This document shows positions 59,320 to 64,000 of a stretch of 64,000 nt of DNA, in pieces. Under the pieces are notes generated by a model that was not told where the DNA came from, made no database searches, and saw only the letters and a program-made list of their open reading frames with translations. The position numbers were made by a program, and so were the translations under genes. Source of the stretch: Streptomyces hoynatensis (GTDB taxonomy: Bacteria; Actinomycetota; Actinomycetes; Streptomycetales; Streptomycetaceae); NCBI RefSeq assembly GCF_003626535.1, contig NZ_RBAL01000003.1, positions 372,001-436,000 of the forward strand. Direction: 5' to 3'. Every line of letters starts with the position of its first letter. The stretch's first letter is position 1.

Positions 59320-60419
59320 GGCGCGCTCACCTCGGCCGCGCGCCGCGCCGCGAGCAGCGAGGCGTGGGTGGGGGCGTCGGGCACGGTGGCCGGGCGGTTC
59401 CTGGCGAACTCCTCGCGCAGCACCGGCACGACCTCCTCGCCCAGCATGTCGATCTGCTCCAGCACGGTCTTCAGCGGCAGTCCCGCGTGGTCGACGAGGA
59501 ACAACTGCCGCTGGTAGTCGCCCACGTACTCGCGGAAGCTCAGCGTCTTCTCCACGACCTCCTGCGGGCTGCCGACCGTCAGCGGGGTCTGCGCGGCGAA
59601 CTCCTCCAGCGACGGGCCGTGGCCGTAGACGGGGGCGTTGTCGAAGTACGGGCGGAACTCCCGTACGGCGTCCTGGGAGTTGCGCCGCATGAACACCTGC
59701 CCGCCGAGGCCGACGATCGCCTGCTCCGGCGTGCCGTGCCCGTAGTGCGCGAACCGCGTCCGGTACAGCTCGACCATCCGCCGGGTGTGCTCCCTGGGCC
59801 AGAAGATGTGGTTCGAGAAGAAGCCGTTGCCGTAGAACGCGGCCTGCTCGGCGATCTCGGGGGAGCGGATCGAGCCGTGCCAGACGAACGGCGGCACGCC
59901 GTCCAGCGGGCGCGGCGCGGCGGTGAAGCCCTGGAGCGGGCTGCGGAACCGGCCCTGCCAGTCGACGACCTCCTCGCGCCACAGCCGGTGCAGCAGCGCG
60001 TAGTTCTCGATGGCGAGGTTCATGCCCTCCCTGATGTCCTGGCCGAACCACGGGTAGACCGGGCCGGTGTTGCCGCGGCCGAGCATCAGGTCGACCCGCC
60101 CGTCGGACAGGTGCTGGAGCACCGCGAAGTCCTCGGCGATCTTCACCGGGTCGTTGGTGGTGATGAGCGTCGTGGCCGTGGACAGCAGCAGCCGTTCGGT
60201 GCGGGCGGCGATCCAGCCGAGCATGGTGGTGGGGGAGGAGGGGACGAACGGCGGATTGTGGTGCTCGCCGGTCGCGAAGACGTCGAGACCCACCTCCTCG
60301 GCCTTCTGCGCGAGGGCGACCATCGCCTTGATCCGGTCGTGCTCGCTCGGGGTGGTGCCGTTGGTCGGGTCCGGCGTGACGTCGCCGACGGTGAAGATCC
60401 CGAACTGCATCCCGGTCAT
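59316..60419 (-). CDS. LLM-class flavin-dependent oxidoreductase (CE1758-type)
   Basis: A 367-aa luciferase-like monooxygenase with a TIM barrel. Typical blocks: MQFGIFTVGD, EVGLDVFATGEHHNPPF, LLLSTATTLITTNDPVKIAEDFAVLQHLSDGRVDLMLGRGN split over two strands, and VWHGSIRSPE. ATG 60419 follows GGGAG. It works with the FMN reductase made by the next gene. Substrate unknown. Confidence 0.92.
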   Translation of the reverse strand: MTGMQFGIFTVGDVTPDPTNGTTPSEHDRIKAMVALAQKAEEVGLDVFATGEHHNPPFVPSSPTTMLGWIAARTERLLLSTATTLITTNDPVKIAEDFAVLQHLSDGRVDLMLGRGNTGPVYPWFGQDIREGMNLAIENYALLHRLWREEVVDWQGRFRSPLQGFTAAPRPLDGVPPFVWHGSIRSPEIAEQAAFYGNGFFSNHIFWPREHTRRMVELYRTRFAHYGHGTPEQAIVGLGGQVFMRRNSQDAVREFRPYFDNAPVYGHGPSLEEFAAQTPLTVGSPQEVVEKTLSFREYVGDYQRQLFLVDHAGLPLKTVLEQIDMLGEEVVPVLREEFARNRPATVPDAPTHASLLAARRAAEVSAP

Positions 60420-60439
60420 CGGACTCCCACTCTCCCAGT

Positions 60440-60457
60440 TAGTTGAACAATAAACTA
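60440..60457. promoter_or_regulatory. AT-rich dyad upstream of the LLM oxidoreductase gene
   Basis: TAGTT-N8-AACTA lies 21 bp before the LLM start codon in an AT-rich patch. It is probably an operator. No adjacent regulator gene faces it. Confidence 0.45.
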
Positions 60458-60510
60458 TGCCGCCACAACGGGACGCCACCTCCCACTATTCCCTGCCCGC
60501 CCCGCCCGCG

Positions 60511-60526
60511 CGGACCGACCGGTCCG
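60511..60526 (-). terminator. Short hairpin after the CGNR gene
   Basis: CGGACC (60511-60516) pairs with GGTCCG (60521-60526) over a 4-nt loop, 50 bp beyond the CGNR stop. It is short for a terminator. Confidence 0.35.
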
Positions 60527-60575
60527 TGGGCGTGCCCCGGGCGGCGCGGCGCCACGGGGATCCGCACGGCACGGC

Positions 60576-61208
60576 CTACCCCTCGGCGGCCTCCCGGCGG
60601 CGCCGCTGGTGGCGGGCCACCCGGGCGCGATTGCCGCACGAGGGCTTGCACCACTCCTGCCGGGGGTGGTCCTGCACGAAGTAGCGCACGCACCGCGGGG
60701 CCGGGCAGGCCCGCAGCCGGGCCCGCTCCGGCCCGGCCAGGAAGGCGATCGCGTCCCGGGCCAGGGCCGCGGTCAGCGACTCGGCCGCCGTCGGCACGCC
60801 GGGGGAGGCCGGGGCGGTGCCCAGGACCGGGTCGCCCCCCTCCGGCCAGTCGAGGCGGGTCACGACCGGCACCCGCGCGACCGCCGCGTTGAGCCGCTCC
60901 AGCGCCTGCGCGGGGGACATCAGCCGGTGCGCGTCCGCCCGGCTGGGCGGCCCCGGGCGCACCGCCCGCGCGAACAGCGCCCGCACCGCGGCGCGCAGCT
61001 CCCGCACCGCGTCGAGGGTGGCCCGGTCCGGCGGGGAGCCGGGCCGGACGCGGGCGCCCGCCTCGGCCAGCGGCGCGGCGCGCTCCTGCAGCCAGGCGGC
61101 CAGCCCGCCGGCCGTGGCCAGATCGTCGGCGACGCCGCCGTGGCCGTCGTGCCGGATGGTGAGCGCGAGTTCCAGGGCCAGGCGGTGGGGGGAGGCTGCG
61201 GAGGACAT
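60576..61208 (-). CDS. CGNR zinc-finger regulator
   Basis: A 210-aa protein with an N-terminal ABATE-type domain and a C-terminal finger CPAPRCVRYFVQDHPRQEWCKPSCGNRARVARH, with the canonical CGNR motif intact. ATG 61208 has TACCAT 6 nt upstream, suggesting a leaderless message. It is divergent from the PdxH-like oxidase gene and a 7-bp dyad lies between the two starts, so it probably regulates that operon. Confidence 0.9.
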   Translation of the reverse strand: MSSAASPHRLALELALTIRHDGHGGVADDLATAGGLAAWLQERAAPLAEAGARVRPGSPPDRATLDAVRELRAAVRALFARAVRPGPPSRADAHRLMSPAQALERLNAAVARVPVVTRLDWPEGGDPVLGTAPASPGVPTAAESLTAALARDAIAFLAGPERARLRACPAPRCVRYFVQDHPRQEWCKPSCGNRARVARHQRRRREAAEG

Positions 61209-61212
61209 GAGC

Positions 61213-61239
61213 TAATGGTATACATGCGCTAAACCATTA
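61213..61239. promoter_or_regulatory. CGNR-type operator between divergent genes
   Basis: TAATGGT (61213-61219) and ACCATTA (61233-61239) are perfect arms separated by 13 nt, in the 48-bp region between CGNR and PdxH-like starts. Confidence 0.6.
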
Positions 61240-61256
61240 ACGGGAGGGATGAGGTC

Positions 61257-61922
61257 ATGTCCGAGCTACGGGCGCTGCTGCGCCGACTTGAGGTGTTCAC
61301 GGGCGAGTTGCCGGAGTTCGACGCCGCCGCCGCCCCCGCGGGACCCGCCGCACTGTTCACCGCATGGCTGCTGGAGGCCGTCGAGGCGAAGGTGCCCGAG
61401 CCGCACGCCATGTCCCTGGCCACCGCGGGGCGGGACGGCAACCCCGCGGCCCGGGTGCTGATCGTCAAGGACGTGCTCCCCGACCCGGACGCGGGCTGGC
61501 GGTTCGCGGCCGAGCGCACCAGCCCCAAGGGCGCGGCGCTGGCCGAACGCCCCTACGCCGCCGCCACCTTCTACTGGCCCGACCTGGGCCGGCAGGTCAG
61601 GCTGCGCGGGCCCGTGGCCGCCGAGAGCGCCGAGGCGGGGGCCGCCGACTTCCTGGACCGCGGCCCCGGCGCCCGCGCCGAGGCGCTGCTCGGGCGCCAG
61701 AGCCGGCCGCTGCACGACCCGGCCGAGCGGGCGGCGGCCCTGGCCGGGGCCAGGGAACGCGTCGCACGCGAGCCGGACCTCGTCGCCCCCGGCTGGACCC
61801 TGTACACGCTCCGCGCCGAGGAGGCCGAGTTCTTCCAGGGCGCCCCGGATCGCGACCACATCCGGCTGCGCTACCGCCGCGCCCAGGACGGCTCCTGGAG
61901 CAAGGAACGACTGTGGCCCTGA
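61257..61922 (+). CDS. PdxH-like pyridoxamine 5'-phosphate oxidase-family protein
   Basis: A 221-aa FMN-binding split-barrel protein. PdxH-type blocks are AMSLATAGRDGNPAARVLIVKD, ERTSPKGAALAERPYAAATFYW, RQVRLRGPVAA and the C-terminal RLRYRR...W..ERLWP. It keeps the Arg and His-Asp segments of true PdxH only partly, so it may oxidise another substrate. ATG 61257 follows GGGAGGG. It overlaps the next gene by 10 nt. Confidence 0.88.
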   Translation: MSELRALLRRLEVFTGELPEFDAAAAPAGPAALFTAWLLEAVEAKVPEPHAMSLATAGRDGNPAARVLIVKDVLPDPDAGWRFAAERTSPKGAALAERPYAAATFYWPDLGRQVRLRGPVAAESAEAGAADFLDRGPGARAEALLGRQSRPLHDPAERAAALAGARERVAREPDLVAPGWTLYTLRAEEAEFFQGAPDRDHIRLRYRRAQDGSWSKERLWP

Positions 61923-62668
61923 CGCCCGCGCCCCTGTCCTGCACCCGCGTGCGCGAGGCCGTCTTCGCGGCCCACGAGCGGCTGCGCGCGCTGCTGCCCG
62001 GCCTGACCACCCCCCTCGTGCGGGAGCCGAGCGCGCTGCCGGGATGGCGCAGGGCACACGTCCTCTCCCACCTCGAAGGCGTCTGCCTGGCCCTGGCCGG
62101 GCAGGCCAGGGCGGCGCTGGAGGACCGGCTGGCCGAGGTGTACGACGGCGGCAGGCCGGCCCGCGACGCGGCGATCGAGGCCGGCGCGCGCCGCGACGCC
62201 GGCGCCCTGCGGGAGGCGGTGGCCGCCGCGCTGACGGCTGCCGAGCGGCAGTGGCGCCGGGTGGGCCCAGGGGATTGGACGCGCCGGGTCCGCTACCGCG
62301 ACGCGGACCTGCGGGCCGCGCTGCTCGCCTGGTGGCGCGAGGTGGAGATCCACACGGCCGACCTGCTGCTCGGGCCGACGCCGGCCGACTGGACCAGGGA
62401 GTTCTGCGGCCACGCCCTGGACTTCCTGGCACCGCGGGCGCCCCTGGGCCTGCGCCTGGAACTGGTGGCCACGGACGGCGGGGAACGCCGCACGTTCGGG
62501 GAGGAGCCCGGGACGCCCGGGGAGGAGCCGAGCGGGGAATCCGGGCGCAGGGGTGAACTCCTCACCGTGCGCGGCACCTTGGCGGACCTGACGGCCTGGC
62601 TCGCCGGCCGCGCCCCCACCGGCACCCTCACCCCGGCGCGCCTCCCCGCACTCCGCCCCTGGCCCTGA
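61913..62668 (+). CDS. Mycothiol-dependent maleylpyruvate isomerase-type (DinB-like) protein
   Basis: A 251-aa protein. GTG 61913 lies inside the end of the PdxH-like gene behind AAGGA. The N-terminal four-helix domain has LPGWRRAHVLSHLEG (metal-site His) and WWREVEIHTADLLLG (Glu and His), as in mycothiol-dependent DinB-like enzymes. The C-terminal part matches the SCP2-like or MDMPI_C domain (LLTVRGTLADLTAWLAGRAP). It probably carries out a thiol-assisted isomerisation or transfer. Coupled to the PdxH-like gene; substrate unknown. Confidence 0.85.
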   Translation: MALTPAPLSCTRVREAVFAAHERLRALLPGLTTPLVREPSALPGWRRAHVLSHLEGVCLALAGQARAALEDRLAEVYDGGRPARDAAIEAGARRDAGALREAVAAALTAAERQWRRVGPGDWTRRVRYRDADLRAALLAWWREVEIHTADLLLGPTPADWTREFCGHALDFLAPRAPLGLRLELVATDGGERRTFGEEPGTPGEEPSGESGRRGELLTVRGTLADLTAWLAGRAPTGTLTPARLPALRPWP

Positions 62669-62722
62669 GGCCCCGTCCCCGCACCGCCTCCCTCAGCTCC
62701 CCACCCCCTGCGGGGGGTAACC

Positions 62723-62756
62723 CCCGCCCCCGCCCTGGGGACAGCGCGGGGGCGGG
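62723..62756 (+). terminator. Terminator hairpin after the PdxH-isomerase operon
   Basis: CCCGCCCCCGC (62723-62733) pairs with GCGGGGGCGGG (62746-62756) around a 12-nt loop, 55 bp after the stop. Confidence 0.55.
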
Positions 62757-62898
62757 CCGGGGGCCAGCCGGGTGGGCCGGGCCCCTCCGCCCTGGTGGGA
62801 TGGCTCTCGATCACCGGCTCCGGGGACGGAACCGCCGCGGGCCACCGCCCGAGCGGTCCCCGGATGACCGGGCCATCCGAGCGGAAGAGGGATGCACC

Positions 62899-64000
62899 GT
62901 GCACGTGGGGGAAAGGCGCCGGCCGGCCCGGCTGGTCCTGACGGGCCTGGCCGCGGTTCTGCTGGCCGCATCGACCGGACCGGCGGCGGCCGGGCCCCGG
63001 CAGGCCGGTCCACGGCCGGACGACCCGCTCCGGCAGCAGGTGGAGGCGATCCACGACACCGGCGCCGTCGGCGTGTTCGCCGAGGTCACCACACCGGGCA
63101 CCCGGCACGGCGCGCGCGCCGGGACGGCCGAGCGGGGCACCGCGGCGCCGATGCCGTGGAACGGCAGGTTCCGGATCGGCAGCGCCACCAAGACCTGCAC
63201 CGCCACGGTCGTGCTGCAACTCGCCGGCGAGGGCCGCCTGTCGCTTGAGGACACCGTCGAGCAGTGGCTGCCCGGCGTGGTGAGGGGCAACGGCAACGAC
63301 GGGAGCCGCATCACCGTGCGGCAACTGCTGCAGCACACCTCGGGCATCCCCGAGGTCCTGCCGGACATCCCCGCGTTGACCAGCGCGGACGGCTATCGGG
63401 CCGAGCGGCTGCGCAGCTACACCCCCGAGGAGGTGGTGGGGCTCGCCATGCAGCACCCGCCGGCGCCCTGCCCCGAGCACCCCTCCCAGCCCTGCCCGGG
63501 CACCGACTGGTCCTACTCCAACACCAATTACCTCCTCGCCGCGATGATCGTCCAGGAGGTCACCGGCCGGAGCTGGGCCCAGGAGGTGACCGACCGGATC
63601 ATCCGCCCGCTGGGCCTGACCGGCACCGAAACGCCCGGCACCCTCCCCTCCATCCCCGGCCCGCACGCCCACGCCTACGCCACGTTCGGCACCGGCACCG
63701 GCACCGGCATCGACGTGACGGAGCTCAACGCGAGCATGGCCGTCGGCTCCGGCTCGATCATCAGCACCGCCGGCGACCTGAACCGGTTCTACCGCGCGCT
63801 GCTCGGCGGCCGCCTGCTGGCCCCGGAACAACTCGCGGAGATGACGGCCACCGTGCCCGCGCCCGAGATCGGGGCGGACTACGGACTCGGCCTCGGCGAG
63901 CTCCCGTTGTCCTGCGGCGGCAGCTACTTCGGCCACCCCGGGGAACTGCTCGGCTACCACATGTGGGGCGGCGTCACCGCCGACGGCAGCAGGACCGCCG
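62899..64000 (+). CDS. Secreted serine hydrolase (beta-lactamase/DD-peptidase S12 type), 3' end missing
   Basis: At least 367 codons; the frame runs off the window. The GTG at 62899 follows GAAGAGGG and opens a Sec signal peptide (RLVLTGLAAVLLAAS... ending AAA). The class C/DD-peptidase triad is visible: SATK in GSATKTCTA (Ser nucleophile and Lys), YSN in YSNTNYLLA, and HPG in FGHPGELLGYH at the KTG/HxG position. This fits D-alanyl-D-alanine carboxypeptidases such as the Streptomyces R61 enzyme and related esterases. It acts outside the membrane, on peptidoglycan or esters. Confidence 0.9.
   Translation, partial: MHVGERRRPARLVLTGLAAVLLAASTGPAAAGPRQAGPRPDDPLRQQVEAIHDTGAVGVFAEVTTPGTRHGARAGTAERGTAAPMPWNGRFRIGSATKTCTATVVLQLAGEGRLSLEDTVEQWLPGVVRGNGNDGSRITVRQLLQHTSGIPEVLPDIPALTSADGYRAERLRSYTPEEVVGLAMQHPPAPCPEHPSQPCPGTDWSYSNTNYLLAAMIVQEVTGRSWAQEVTDRIIRPLGLTGTETPGTLPSIPGPHAHAYATFGTGTGTGIDVTELNASMAVGSGSIISTAGDLNRFYRALLGGRLLAPEQLAEMTATVPAPEIGADYGLGLGELPLSCGGSYFGHPGELLGYHMWGGVTADGSRTA

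Overview
The window is very GC-rich, with strong third-position G/C bias, ATG/GTG starts behind GGAGG-type ribosome sites, many 4-nt overlapping gene junctions and several leaderless promoters. This points to a Streptomyces-like actinomycete, probably a chromosomal accessory region. No rRNA, tRNA, CRISPR array, transposase or prophage gene was seen.

Region A (1 to about 37.6 kb, interrupted at 9.8-11.8 kb) reads as a pectin utilisation locus, best matched to rhamnogalacturonan II (RG-II). It encodes two oligopeptide-type ABC ATPases, a BNR/Asp-box sialidase-fold protein, a GH140-like apiosidase-type enzyme and a diverged paralogue of it, a Tat-exported solute-binding protein, a large unassigned protein, two GH28 proteins, a hexapeptide acyltransferase fused to a helical domain, two GH127-superfamily proteins, two GH78 alpha-L-rhamnosidases, a GH2 beta-galactosidase and a GH29 alpha-L-fucosidase. 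Together these could cleave galacturonosyl, rhamnosyl, arabinosyl, galactosyl, fucosyl and apiosyl linkages. Almost all lack signal peptides, so the picture is uptake of oligosaccharides followed by intracellular breakdown. In the middle sits an acid-sugar module: MDR dehydrogenase, RuBisCO-like protein, DUF1537 kinase and DeoR regulator. This resembles the later steps of bacterial apiose catabolism. A SorC-type regulator sits beside the fucosidase. Regulatory DNA is unusually readable: two TTGACG-N17-TANNNT promoters face away from each other, each with a TGTTC-N4-GAACA dyad at its start site; there is a perfect LacI-type operator between the GH127-type and beta-galactosidase genes; and an AT-rich dyad lies under the fucosidase promoter.

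Inserted at 9.9-11.75 kb is a TetX-like FAD monooxygenase divergent from a TetR-class regulator, with the two promoters overlapping one operator-like dyad.

Region B (37.7 kb to the end) is a run of small regulator-target units: an ABC efflux-type transporter with a two-component system sharing a 16-bp box; an HXXEE protein; a frameshifted small-gene remnant; a CGNR regulator facing CMD and phosphotriesterase-like genes; a phosphodiester glycosidase-domain secreted protein; a double-MerR (TioE-like) regulator facing an erythromycin esterase-like gene; MarR-type regulators; TerD- and DUF4190-type proteins; an MFS exporter preceded by a 41-codon leader frame; a LysE exporter; an MBL hydrolase with a MarR gene; an HxlR/quinone-oxidoreductase pair; an SGNH hydrolase; an LLM-oxidoreductase/FMN-reductase pair; a second CGNR regulator facing a PdxH-like oxidase and a maleylpyruvate-isomerase-like protein; and the start of a serine beta-lactamase-family hydrolase. 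Several convergent pairs are separated by GC-rich hairpins.
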